Positions 1 to 5,791 are shown, counted from the first letter of the stretch. The stretch: DNA of 7,696 nucleotides from Phycisphaeraceae bacterium (GCA_029260695.1 JAJDCT010000140.1:1-7696), one strand, 5' to 3'. Program-made: numbers and translations. The notes: generated by a model not told the origin, from the letters alone.

Positions 1-300
1 CCGGTCCTTTTAATCAGCGGATACTCAGGCAGCTGGCCGTCGCCGTCGTGAGGTTGTCGGCACCCCCGGCCCGCCCCCGGATGTTGGCAAACGTTGCATC
101 CGTTGCCGTGCCGGGAAAGTCGGGGGGTCTACTATGGGCCGCCGCGACGGGTTTGTGCGCATGGGGGCGGTTAAGCGGAGCGTTTGGAAAGGTGTAAGGC
201 GTGGGGTGTAAGGGGGATAAGAAAATTGAGGTCGTGAGAATTTTATGTTTACGAAGTGGTTGTGGGTGTGCGCACCAATGTGGCTGTCCGTTGTGTTTGT
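1..300. other. Left-edge region without an identifiable gene
   Basis: No reading frame here can be assigned with confidence. On the plus strand, frame 1 enters from outside the window and reads PVLLISGYSGSWPSPS before a TGA at 49-51. The first ten residues resemble the beta-4 strand of response-regulator receiver domains (PVLLxSGYS), but no lysine-proline motif or closing helix follows in any frame, so it would be a truncated or broken end. Plus-strand frame 3 is also open from the edge to a TAA at 195-197, and a minus-strand frame is open over much of the region; neither translation is recognisable. Positions about 230-260 are A+T-rich compared with the rest of the window. I see no convincing terminator for the minus-strand gene ending at 301; GTGCGCAC at 268-275 is only a short palindrome. 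Confidence 0.3.
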
Positions 301-1110
301 TTATTGATCTTTTGCATGCTCTGTATTGTTTACCAAGACCGCCACAACCGGCCGATGATCGCTTGCCCTTACGTCTACCACCTCTGCGCCGGTGCAATGG
401 AAGTGTTTGTTGAAAAGGATGTGGTCGTATCTGTTTTTGAGCGTGAATCCCGAAGACGTGCGCCACGACCATGTAGTAGATTTGTCATCGTATAAGGAAA
501 GGGCATCTGTGAAGCCGTCATTCAGCAGTTCTTTGATTGCCATACGGTGTTCGTTTTCGTTGAAGTCACCGGCAATGATCAGGGGGGTGTTCAGGTCCGC
601 CGACTCGAGAAAGTGGGCCAGTTCTTTTTGGTGGATCTTTGTGCTTTCGAAATAGGCGGAGATTGATGCTGAGGCATTATCATTCAGTGGCGGTCTTAGG
701 TGTACGTTGAGGATCTGTACGGGGCCCAGGTCGGTCTTTATGTCTGCAATAAGTGCGGGGAACCAGCCTGCGTCGGGGTCCAAGAGTCTTACATTGCTCA
801 ACGGGTACTTCGACATAAACGCTATTCCGCCGGCCCCGCCGAAAGAATGGAATGAGCCGTGGGGGTAGATTTCCGAAAGCTGGTTATGAAGGAGCAATTC
901 CCATTGCCGGTGTGTTTCTTGCAAGCAGATAACATCGGCATCGGATTCCAATAGGAATTGTGCGACTTGATTGGGATTCGGGCAACCCCAGTTGATGTTG
1001 TAGGTCACGATTCGGAGGGTGGGTGCGGCGGGAGCCAGGGCAGGCTCCGGTAGTGATGCGCAACCAACTAGAAGTACTAGCGGTAGTAGGAATAGGAGTA
1101 GTCTCATCAT
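301..1110 (-). CDS. Endonuclease/exonuclease/phosphatase-fold lipoprotein
   Basis: A 269-residue protein of the EEP superfamily (DNase I / exonuclease III / sphingomyelinase fold), metal-dependent phosphoesterases. The N-terminus is a lipoprotein signal: a leucine-rich core and lipobox LVGC with Cys17, so the mature protein should be lipid-anchored outside the cytoplasmic membrane. EEP motifs follow in order: TYNINWG (36-42), metal-binding QE (64-65), NVHLRPP (135-141), GDFN (181-184), YDHI (228-231) and catalytic SDHRP (250-254). All expected catalytic residues are present and the length is normal for the family. The substrate (nucleic acid, phospholipid or other phosphodiester) cannot be read from the sequence. 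Start: tandem ATGs at 1110 and 1107 both suit the signal peptide; no Shine-Dalgarno is visible, but an extended -10 lies just upstream. G+C is about 48% in five 60-nt lines I counted, against about 67% in two lines of the gene at 1859-3388, which suggests transfer or relaxed composition. Confidence 0.9.
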   Translation of the reverse strand: MMRLLLFLLPLVLLVGCASLPEPALAPAAPTLRIVTYNINWGCPNPNQVAQFLLESDADVICLQETHRQWELLLHNQLSEIYPHGSFHSFGGAGGIAFMSKYPLSNVRLLDPDAGWFPALIADIKTDLGPVQILNVHLRPPLNDNASASISAYFESTKIHQKELAHFLESADLNTPLIIAGDFNENEHRMAIKELLNDGFTDALSLYDDKSTTWSWRTSSGFTLKNRYDHILFNKHFHCTGAEVVDVRASDHRPVVAVLVNNTEHAKDQ

Positions 1111-1120
1111 CCGGAGTCAG

Positions 1121-1129
1121 ATTGTAGCA
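1121..1129 (-). promoter_or_regulatory. Extended -10 promoter element, near-leaderless
   Basis: The minus strand reads TGCTACAAT, matching an extended -10 (TGnTATAAT with one mismatch). The last T of the -10 is only 10 nt from the ATG at 1110, so transcription would start about 3-5 nt before the start codon. No good -35 is visible at the usual distance, which fits an extended -10 promoter. The call rests on motif match alone. Confidence 0.4.
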
Positions 1130-1204
1130 GGTGAGGCTGTGCAGGCAGTCACGAAGCGGCAGCAATAAGCTAGCGTTTACGATTGATAGGATGTGTACCG
1201 CGGT

Positions 1205-1225
1205 CCCATGGCCGGAGGCCATGGG
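1205..1225. repeat. Perfect inverted repeat downstream of the PilZ gene
   Basis: CCCATGGCC and its exact complement GGCCATGGG are separated by GGA, giving a 9-bp stem with a 3-nt loop. It lies 36 nt beyond the stop codon of the minus-strand PilZ gene and about 95 nt upstream of the EEP lipoprotein start. No T tract follows on either strand, so it is not a standard intrinsic terminator. It may serve as an mRNA 3'-end stabiliser or be a copy of a dispersed palindromic element. Confidence 0.5.
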
Positions 1226-1260
1226 CTTGGGGCGGATTAAGAGTAGTGAGAGGGAATGAC

Positions 1261-1638
1261 TTAGGCGGCGAGGATGCGGCTGGGGGTGTTGATGCCGACT
1301 TCGTGGCCTAGTTCGTGTTTGTGGCAGCGTACGACGGTGCCGGTGAGGTCGTAGCCGTTTTCTGGGCCGTGGGGTTGGACGAAGACGGTGATGTGGTTGC
1401 CCGTGGGGACGGGTTCGTCGGCGATGATGCCCAGGCCGGTGTCCGAGAGGTTTGCGAGCCTCACGGAGCAGATTTTTTTGGTGGGCTGTTTGGGATCGGC
1501 GTTGTCGGTGATGATGGCGGTGGCGGTGCCGTTGAGGGGCAGGCGGTCGCAGCTTCTGCGTTCCATGAAGAGTACGTCGCTTGGGCCGGAGGGGGGCTTG
1601 ATGAGTTTGAGGTGGCTGGGTTGGATCTGGTCAGACAT
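1261..1638 (-). CDS. PilZ domain protein, predicted c-di-GMP receptor
   Basis: A 125-residue, single-domain PilZ protein, predicted to be a cytoplasmic receptor for the second messenger cyclic di-GMP. Both ligand-binding signatures are intact: RSCDR (R28-xxx-R32) and NLSDTG (N63-x-S65-xx-G68), with the rest of the beta-barrel following (about 69-117, ending in GHEVGINT). A short, proline-containing N-terminal tail (1-25) precedes it. No output or membrane domain is attached, so it must act by contacting another protein or complex. Start: the frame stays open 46 codons further upstream to 1776, but an ideal AAGGAG sits 6 nt before the ATG at 1638, and the upstream stretch translates a hairpin-rich spacer, so 1638 is chosen. 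It is transcribed alone, toward the EEP lipoprotein gene 150 nt away. In planctomycetes PilZ proteins are usually tied to motility, adhesion or extracellular matrix; nothing nearby narrows this. Confidence 0.86.
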   Translation of the reverse strand: MSDQIQPSHLKLIKPPSGPSDVLFMERRSCDRLPLNGTATAIITDNADPKQPTKKICSVRLANLSDTGLGIIADEPVPTGNHITVFVQPHGPENGYDLTGTVVRCHKHELGHEVGINTPSRILAA

Positions 1639-1644
1639 GCTCAA

Positions 1645-1650
1645 CTCCTT
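1645..1650 (-). promoter_or_regulatory. Shine-Dalgarno site fixing the PilZ start
   Basis: The minus strand carries AAGGAG followed by six bases and ATG at 1638. This is one of the clearest ribosome binding sites in the window and decides between the ATG at 1638 and the longer frame starting at 1776. Confidence 0.8.
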
Positions 1651-1701
1651 GGCGTGGGGATACAGAAAATACAATGTGGTCGGGGCAGCGAGGCGATCCC
1701 T

Positions 1702-1744
1702 TAGGGCGTTATCCCCTAGTTTGATCCCCCGGTGGAGCCGGGGG
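1702..1744. repeat. Double-hairpin element in the divergent spacer
   Basis: Two hairpins lie 7 nt apart. The first pairs TAGGG (1702-1706) with CCCTA (1714-1718) over a 7-nt loop. The second pairs CCCCCGG (1726-1732) with CCGGGGG (1738-1744) over loop TGGAG. They lie between the divergently transcribed PilZ gene (minus) and the uroporphyrinogen methyltransferase/synthase gene (plus). Neither stem is followed by a T run. Paired palindromes of this kind in spacers are typical of REP-like dispersed elements, but only one copy is visible in this window, so that assignment is an inference. Confidence 0.5.
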
Positions 1745-1858
1745 CTGAGGGGGGGGCCGAGGTTCCGGCGTTTCAATCGGGCAACGAGGCGCCAGCATTG
1801 CTAAGATCGGCCGGACAATCGGCAAGGTTTACTTAGCTTGACAGAGACGGGGCTAAAA

Positions 1859-3388
1859 ATGACGGGTTTCGTATCACTTATCGGAGCTGGGCCGGGCGAC
1901 CCTGGGTTGATCACGGCCAAGGGGCTGGATCGGCTGCGTCGTGCGGACGTGGTGGTGTTCGATGCGTTGGCGAACCCCAGGCTGCTTAGGGAGGCCCGTT
2001 CGGATGCGAGGCTGATCGACGTGGGCAAGCGTGGGGGGGCTCACAAGCTGACACAGGACCAGACGAATCAGTTATTGGTCGATCTGGCCCTGGAGGGGCT
2101 GGCGGTTGTTCGGCTGAAGGGGGGGGATCCGTATCTGTTTGGTCGGGGTGCTGAGGAGGCGGCTTTTCTTGCAAGGCACGGTGTCGGGTGTGAGGTGGTA
2201 CCGGGGATCACCAGCGGGATCGCTGCGCCGGCCTACGCGGGCATCCCGGTGACGCATCGGAAGGTCGCCAGCACGGTGACGTTTGTGACGGGTCATGAAG
2301 ACCCGGGCAAGGCGGACACGGCGGTGGATTACACATCACTGGCTGGTCTGATCTCGGCGGGCGGGACTTCGTGTTTTTACATGGGTATCGGGCAGTTGCC
2401 GCGGATCGTTGCGAGCCTGACGCAGAACGGGTTGGATGCATCGACGCCGGCGGCGGTGGTGCAATGGGGGACGCGGACGAAGCAGCGTTCGGTACGCGGT
2501 CCGCTTAACGGGATCGAGCAGCTTATTAAGGAGAGGGGGATCGGTTCGCCTGCGATTATTCTGGTGGGTCAGGTGGCGGGGTTGGATGAGCCGGGGTTGG
2601 ACTTTTTCACAGCGAGGCCGTTGTTTGGTCAGCGCGTTCTGGTGACGCGGACAAGGCAGCAGGCGTCGCAGCTTAGTTTGCGTTTGGAGGAGCTGGGGGC
2701 AGAGGTGTATGAAGCGCCGACGATTGAGGTGGTGCCGCCAACGGATTGGGGTGAGGTCGATCAGGCGATCCGGGGTATCGGCGGGTACGGCTGGCTGATC
2801 CTGACCAGTGGCAACGGTGTGGAGGCGCTGGCGGACCGGATGGGGGCGCTTGGGTTGGATGCGCGTCATTTGGCGGGTGTGAAGGTTGCGAGTGTGGGTG
2901 AGGCGACGTCTGAGGCGTTGGCGCGGCGGCTTGGGATTCGGCCGGACTTCGTGCCGGAGAGGACGATGGGCGAGGCGCTGGCGCAGGAGATGATTGCCAG
3001 AGAGGATGTCACCGGTCAGAAGATGTTGTTGCTGCGTGCGGATATCGCGAGGCCGGCGTTGCCTAAGCTGCTTGGTGATGCGGGGGCGGAGGTGACGGAG
3101 TTGGTGGTGTACCAGACGAAGATCGCGGCGGGGTTGCCGGGCGATGTTATGGAAGCGTTGAAAGATGGCGGGATCGACTGGGTGACGTTTACCAGCTCGT
3201 CGACCGCGGGGAACCTGGTGGAGCTGCTTGGTGGTGAGCGGTCCCTGCTTGATGGGGTCAAGACGGCGTCGATTGGCCCGGTGACCAGCGGGACGATGCG
3301 TGAGTTGGGTCTGGATATCACGGTTGAGGCCGGAAAATCCAACGTGTCTGGGCTGGTTGAGGCGTTGGTGGGGGCTGTGGGGGTGTGA
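1859..3388 (+). CDS. cobA/hemD: Uroporphyrinogen-III C-methyltransferase / uroporphyrinogen-III synthase fusion
   Basis: A 509-residue bifunctional tetrapyrrole enzyme. The N-terminal SUMT domain (about 1-245) transfers two methyl groups from S-adenosylmethionine to uroporphyrinogen III, giving precorrin-2 for siroheme and cobalamin. It shows the signatures GAGPGDPG (9-16), RLKGGDPYLFGRGAEE (85-100), VPGITSGIAAPAYAGIPVTHR region (114-134), TGHE (144-147) and FYMG (173-176). The C-terminal HemD domain (about 255-505) closes hydroxymethylbilane to uroporphyrinogen III, with VLVTRTR (260-266), ILTSGNGVEA (314-323), LLRADIAR (391-398), FTSSSTA (444-450) and SIGPVTS (471-477). Both halves look complete. 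Start: ATG at 1859 gives the usual SUMT beginning MTGFVSLIGAGPGDPG; a TTG at 1838 would add seven residues. Neither has a strong Shine-Dalgarno. hemC and cysG/cobalamin genes that often accompany this fusion are not within the window. Confidence 0.94.
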   Translation: MTGFVSLIGAGPGDPGLITAKGLDRLRRADVVVFDALANPRLLREARSDARLIDVGKRGGAHKLTQDQTNQLLVDLALEGLAVVRLKGGDPYLFGRGAEEAAFLARHGVGCEVVPGITSGIAAPAYAGIPVTHRKVASTVTFVTGHEDPGKADTAVDYTSLAGLISAGGTSCFYMGIGQLPRIVASLTQNGLDASTPAAVVQWGTRTKQRSVRGPLNGIEQLIKERGIGSPAIILVGQVAGLDEPGLDFFTARPLFGQRVLVTRTRQQASQLSLRLEELGAEVYEAPTIEVVPPTDWGEVDQAIRGIGGYGWLILTSGNGVEALADRMGALGLDARHLAGVKVASVGEATSEALARRLGIRPDFVPERTMGEALAQEMIAREDVTGQKMLLLRADIARPALPKLLGDAGAEVTELVVYQTKIAAGLPGDVMEALKDGGIDWVTFTSSSTAGNLVELLGGERSLLDGVKTASIGPVTSGTMRELGLDITVEAGKSNVSGLVEALVGAVGV

Positions 3389-3549
3389 GATACGGGCCTG
3401 GCAGTGAGCCAACCCCGGGCTGAGGCTCGGCGGATGGTCTGGAAGTCCTTTTGGACCCCCGTTTGCTGCCGATGGCGGCCTTGGGTACGCTATTTTAGCC
3501 CGTCAGGGGCCTAGGACGGTCAAACCAAACATTCACACTGGAGATATCC

Positions 3550-3726
3550 ATGCTCGAAGCCTACGAACAACTCAAGACCCTGGTCAGTTCCGTGGAAGAC
3601 GATCTGCGTAAGGCGGCCGGTGGAAACAAGGCTGCTGGCACCCGTGTCCGTAAGCAGATGCAGGACGTCAAGAACATGGCTCAGGCGCTGCGGGTGAAGG
3701 TTCTTGAAAACCGGGACGGCGATTAA
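3550..3726 (+). CDS. Small Hc1-like (histone H1-like) nucleoid protein
   Basis: A 58-residue protein that resembles the conserved N-terminal part of chlamydial and planctomycete Hc1-type histone H1-like proteins. The hallmark is GNKAAGTRVRK (25-35), preceded by an amphipathic acidic helix (EAYEQLKTLVSSVEDDLRK, 3-21) and followed by a second helix (about 36-53). Most of it should be alpha-helical coiled-coil. The long Lys/Ala/Pro-rich DNA-binding tail of chlamydial Hc1 is absent, although such short versions appear common in planctomycetes. The charge is mixed rather than strongly basic, so a role in DNA compaction is a family-based inference; oligomerisation or partner binding is equally possible. 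Start: GGAG at 3540-3543, six bases before the ATG. Upstream, TTGCTG (3463) and TACGCT (3486) with 17-nt spacing form a weak candidate promoter, and CCGTC/GACGG (3500-3504/3515-3519) could form a hairpin at the 5' end of the mRNA. A small hairpin (3728-3740) follows the stop. Confidence 0.85.
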   Translation: MLEAYEQLKTLVSSVEDDLRKAAGGNKAAGTRVRKQMQDVKNMAQALRVKVLENRDGD

Positions 3727-3755
3727 TTCCCACGGTGGGACTGACTTACAAGCAA

Positions 3756-3809
3756 GCATCATCCGTGTGACGTGCCTGCGGACGTCGCTTGGGTTCTTTG
3801 CGGATGTGC
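3756..3809 (+). other. Long imperfect stem-loop, possible structured RNA
   Basis: The outer stem pairs 3756-3765 with 3801-3809 (nine base pairs with one bulged T at 3759). The inner stem pairs 3767-3773 with 3782-3788 (seven pairs, one G-T) and closes an 8-nt loop GCCTGCGG. A 12-nt unpaired bulge (3789-3800) lies on the 3' side. No T tract follows, so it is not an intrinsic terminator. It begins 30 nt past the Hc1-like gene and may act in its mRNA 3' end, in a leader RNA for the gene at 4046, or as a separate RNA. Confidence 0.45.
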
Positions 3810-3837
3810 CTGAGGGTAGGTAGATAGCACCGCGAGT

Positions 3838-3880
3838 ACCCCGGAAGTTACCCCGGAAGTAACCCCCGGAAGTTGCCCCC
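3838..3880 (+). repeat. Three tandem copies of a 12-13 nt unit
   Basis: Copies are ACCCCGGAAGTT (3838-3849), ACCCCGGAAGTA (3850-3861) and ACCCCCGGAAGTT (3862-3874), followed by a partial GCCCCC (3875-3880). The T-to-A change ending the second copy creates an inverted repeat GTTAC-N7-GTAAC (3847-3863). A spacing of 12-13 nt is a little over one helical turn, which would suit a cooperatively bound regulator, but a slippage-generated microrepeat is an alternative. It lies about 165-210 nt before the FabZ-like start. Confidence 0.85.
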
Positions 3881-4045
3881 ATGCACGCCGGGATCGTTCT
3901 TGGAAGTCCAGCACCGTAGGCTCTCCCCGGAGGATCTCTCAAGCCGACCCGCGGGAGGGTTCCCGGATGGGTTGGGGATCACCGTGTGGACGCGGTGGGG
4001 ATGACCATTCAGGCAGGCACTTAGACGGGAAGGTTTGGTTTTTGC

Positions 4046-4516
4046 ATGGCCCCACAGCTCTTGTTTGATATCTCGGATATCGATTTTAGTGGTGAGGCCT
4101 ACGACGCTGCGGCGATCGAGAAGATCAACCCCCACCGTGGCGCGATGCGTCTGATCGATGGGATTATTTATGCGACCGACGACTTGAAGTACACGTTGGC
4201 GTACCGAGATGTGGGGGACGATGAGTTCTGGGTGGCGGGTCACATCCCGGGCCGGCCTATTTTCCCGGGTGTGCTGATGGTCGAGGCCGGTGCGCAGCTT
4301 GCCAGCTTCATCTGCCTGAGCAAACAGGACATCGAGTTCATGGGATTCGCGGGGCTTGAGGACGTGAAGTTCCGGGGGCAGGTCGTCCCGGGCGATCGGC
4401 TGCACATCCTCTGCGAGTTGATTGAGCTCAGGGCGCGGCGCAGCAAGAGCCGCGTGCAGGGTGTGGTTGATGGCCGGCTTGTATTTGAAGCGACGATCAT
4501 CGGCATGCCGTTGTGA
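4046..4516 (+). CDS. FabZ-like 3-hydroxyacyl-ACP dehydratase (hot-dog fold)
   Basis: A 156-residue single hot-dog domain of the FabZ type, which dehydrates (3R)-hydroxyacyl-ACP to trans-2-enoyl-ACP in fatty acid elongation. Key features are PHR in NPHRGAMRLIDGI (28-40), the catalytic block GHIPGRPIFPGVLMVEAGAQ (65-84) with His66 and Glu80 at the same 14-residue spacing as in E. coli FabZ, the GFAGLEDVKFRGQVVPGD block (100-117) and a closing GRLVFEATIIG (143-153). It is slightly longer than typical FabZ because of about ten extra N-terminal residues before PHR, and the usual aromatic after PHR is replaced by GAM. It could be the housekeeping FabZ or a paralogue serving another acyl pathway; no fab or acyl-carrier gene is adjacent. 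Start: the ATG at 4046 has only a distant GGGAAGG (4027-4033), 12 nt away, with a U-rich stretch between. The long structured leader upstream may matter for its expression. Confidence 0.86.
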   Translation: MAPQLLFDISDIDFSGEAYDAAAIEKINPHRGAMRLIDGIIYATDDLKYTLAYRDVGDDEFWVAGHIPGRPIFPGVLMVEAGAQLASFICLSKQDIEFMGFAGLEDVKFRGQVVPGDRLHILCELIELRARRSKSRVQGVVDGRLVFEATIIGMPL

Positions 4517-4655
4517 CCCGGATGGATACGCAAGTACAGTACGCGAAGCCGAGGCGTTTTCTCGGTAGTTAACAGCAAACCAGACATAACAATGCCTGTG
4601 AAGGGCATGGCTTTAGTAACGTCCGCATCGGGTTGATCGTGCGGCAGGAGACACC

Positions 4656-5696
4656 ATGAAGACAGTCAGGTACGGCATCATCGGTTGCGGCGCGATTGCG
4701 CAGCGTCGGCATATCCCCGAGGCGGTGGCGAACAGTCAATCAGAGGTTGTCGCGATCGCGGACCCGGTCCGTGGCCGGGCCAAGAAGACCGCCGGGCCGC
4801 TGGGTGCGGCGGCGTATACCGATTACAAGAAGATGCTCAAGGAGCAGGATCTGGACGCCGCGGTGGTTTGCGGGCCGAACAAGCTTCACGCCCCGATGAC
4901 GGTGGATGCTTTCAAGGCCGGGCTGCATGTGTTGGTCGAGAAGCCGATGGCGACGACCCGTGCGGAGGGCAAGCGGATGCTCGCTGCCTCGAAGCAGGCA
5001 CGCAAGTACCTCATGGTCGGGATGAACCAGCGGCTGATGCCACCGCACGTCAAGGCCAAGGAGGTCCTGGACTCCGGGCGTGTCGGCAAACCCATTACTT
5101 TTGAGACCTCATTCAAGCACCCCGGGCCCGATGGCTGGTCAGTCGATGGTCCCAAGAGCTGGTTCTTTAAGAAGGTGCCTGCGGTGATGGGCGTGACGGG
5201 CGACCTGGGTGTGCATAAAGCGGACCTGATGCGCTGGCTGCTGGGCGAAGAATTCGTCCTTGCTGGCGGGGTCATCACGACGCTGGACAAGCGCACCGAG
5301 AAGGGCAGGCTGATCCCGCTGGACGACAACGCTTTTATCACGCTCAAGACACGCTCCGGCGTCGTGGGGTCCATGAACATCTCCTGGACCAACTACGGCG
5401 GTGGTGACAACGGGACCACCATCTTCTGTAGTGGCGGCGTGATTAAGATCGACAAGCACCCGGACTTCGGTGTCGTGGTGGAGTACCGCAACGGTGAGCG
5501 TGAATTCCACCAGGTCGGTGCTATGTCTACGAACACCCGGCAGATCCCCAGCGGGGTGATCGACAGCTTCACGGAGTCGATCCTCAAGCGGCGCAAGCCG
5601 GCGATCGACGGGATGGAGGGCTACCGGGCGATGGATGTGATCCTCACCGCGATGGAGGCCGCCAAGGCGGGTCGGTTCAAGAAGATCGCCCTGTAA
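4656..5696 (+). CDS. Gfo/Idh/MocA family NAD(P)-dependent oxidoreductase
   Basis: A 346-residue cytoplasmic dehydrogenase of the Gfo/Idh/MocA family, which oxidises or reduces sugars, inositols and their derivatives with NAD(P). The N-terminal Rossmann domain (about 1-122) carries GCGAIA (10-15) within YGIIGCGAIAQRRHIP, an acidic residue after strand 2 (AIAD, D36) favouring NAD, and the EKP signature (95-97) with the catalytic Lys96. The C-terminal alpha/beta sheet domain (about 123-346) has GDLGVHKADLMRW (182-194), whose Asp183 and His187 match the family active-site DxGxHxxD pattern. There is no signal peptide, unlike the Tat-exported members often expanded in planctomycetes. Start: AGGAG (4646-4650) five bases before ATG, a strong site. 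The gene stands alone, 139 nt after the FabZ-like gene, and its sugar substrate cannot be deduced from the context. Codon use is similar to the GC-rich neighbours. Confidence 0.93.
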   Translation: MKTVRYGIIGCGAIAQRRHIPEAVANSQSEVVAIADPVRGRAKKTAGPLGAAAYTDYKKMLKEQDLDAAVVCGPNKLHAPMTVDAFKAGLHVLVEKPMATTRAEGKRMLAASKQARKYLMVGMNQRLMPPHVKAKEVLDSGRVGKPITFETSFKHPGPDGWSVDGPKSWFFKKVPAVMGVTGDLGVHKADLMRWLLGEEFVLAGGVITTLDKRTEKGRLIPLDDNAFITLKTRSGVVGSMNISWTNYGGGDNGTTIFCSGGVIKIDKHPDFGVVVEYRNGEREFHQVGAMSTNTRQIPSGVIDSFTESILKRRKPAIDGMEGYRAMDVILTAMEAAKAGRFKKIAL

Positions 5697-5717
5697 TCCG
5701 TTTTTGTCGGAGCGGTG

Positions 5718-5739
5718 GGCGGGCAGTTGACAACCCGCC
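5718..5739. repeat. Inverted repeat enclosing the tRNA promoter -35
   Basis: GGCGGG (5718-5723) and CCCGCC (5734-5739) form a 6-bp stem around a 10-nt loop that contains the entire TTGACA of the tRNA promoter. It is 22 nt beyond the oxidoreductase stop and lacks a T tract. It could help end the upstream transcript or be an operator-like site. Confidence 0.4.
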
Positions 5740-5754
5740 AGCCAAAACTAGAGT
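5727..5754 (+). promoter_or_regulatory. Sigma-70-type promoter for tRNA-Asp
   Basis: A perfect -35 TTGACA (5727-5732), a 16-nt spacer and a -10 TAGAGT (5749-5754, four of six consensus positions) lie about 38 nt before the tRNA. Predicted transcription start is near 5761, leaving a roughly 30-nt 5' leader to be removed by RNase P. The leader's CCCC (5785-5788) could pair with the first bases of the tRNA. Confidence 0.65.
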
Positions 5755-5791
5755 ATGTGGCTCGTCCAGCGAACCTGGGCGAGTCCCCTTA

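Larger units (their letters stand above)
3727..4045. other. Structured 319-nt intergenic spacer
   Basis: No open frame with coding character or ribosome binding site is present. The spacer is unusually rich in potential secondary structure: a short hairpin TCCCA-CGG-TGGGA (3728-3740) just after the upstream stop codon; a long stem-loop (3756-3809); pairing of GGGTA (3814-3818) with TACCC (3837-3841); the tandem repeats (3838-3880); a hairpin CGGGA-GGGT-TCCCG (3952-3965) extended by ACCC/GGGT (3947-3950/3969-3972); and CACCG/CGGTG (3980-3984/3992-3996). It does not match tmRNA, SRP RNA, RNase P RNA or a common riboswitch that I can recognise. It could be a 5' regulatory leader for the FabZ-like gene or carry a small RNA. 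Confidence 0.5.

Noticed and set aside
1700..1720. Resemblance to a homing endonuclease site (TAGGGATAAC-like) on the minus strand
   Set aside because: The match is only partial and is explained by the TAGGG/CCCTA hairpin; no homing endonuclease or intron is present.
1639..1776. N-terminal extension of the PilZ protein by 46 residues
   Set aside because: It translates a hairpin-rich spacer, and an ideal AAGGAG lies 6 nt before the internal ATG at 1638.
2336..3412. Long minus-strand open frame opposite cobA/hemD
   Set aside because: It is Arg/His/Pro-rich antisense of a well-supported GC-rich gene, with no recognisable domain.
3838..3880. CRISPR array or plasmid-type iterons
   Set aside because: The units are only 12-13 nt with no spacers, and no cas or replication initiator gene is near.
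3520..3942. Minus-strand frame across the Hc1-like gene and spacer
   Set aside because: It is antisense to the Hc1-like gene, reads through the tandem repeats and shows no domain or ribosome binding site support.
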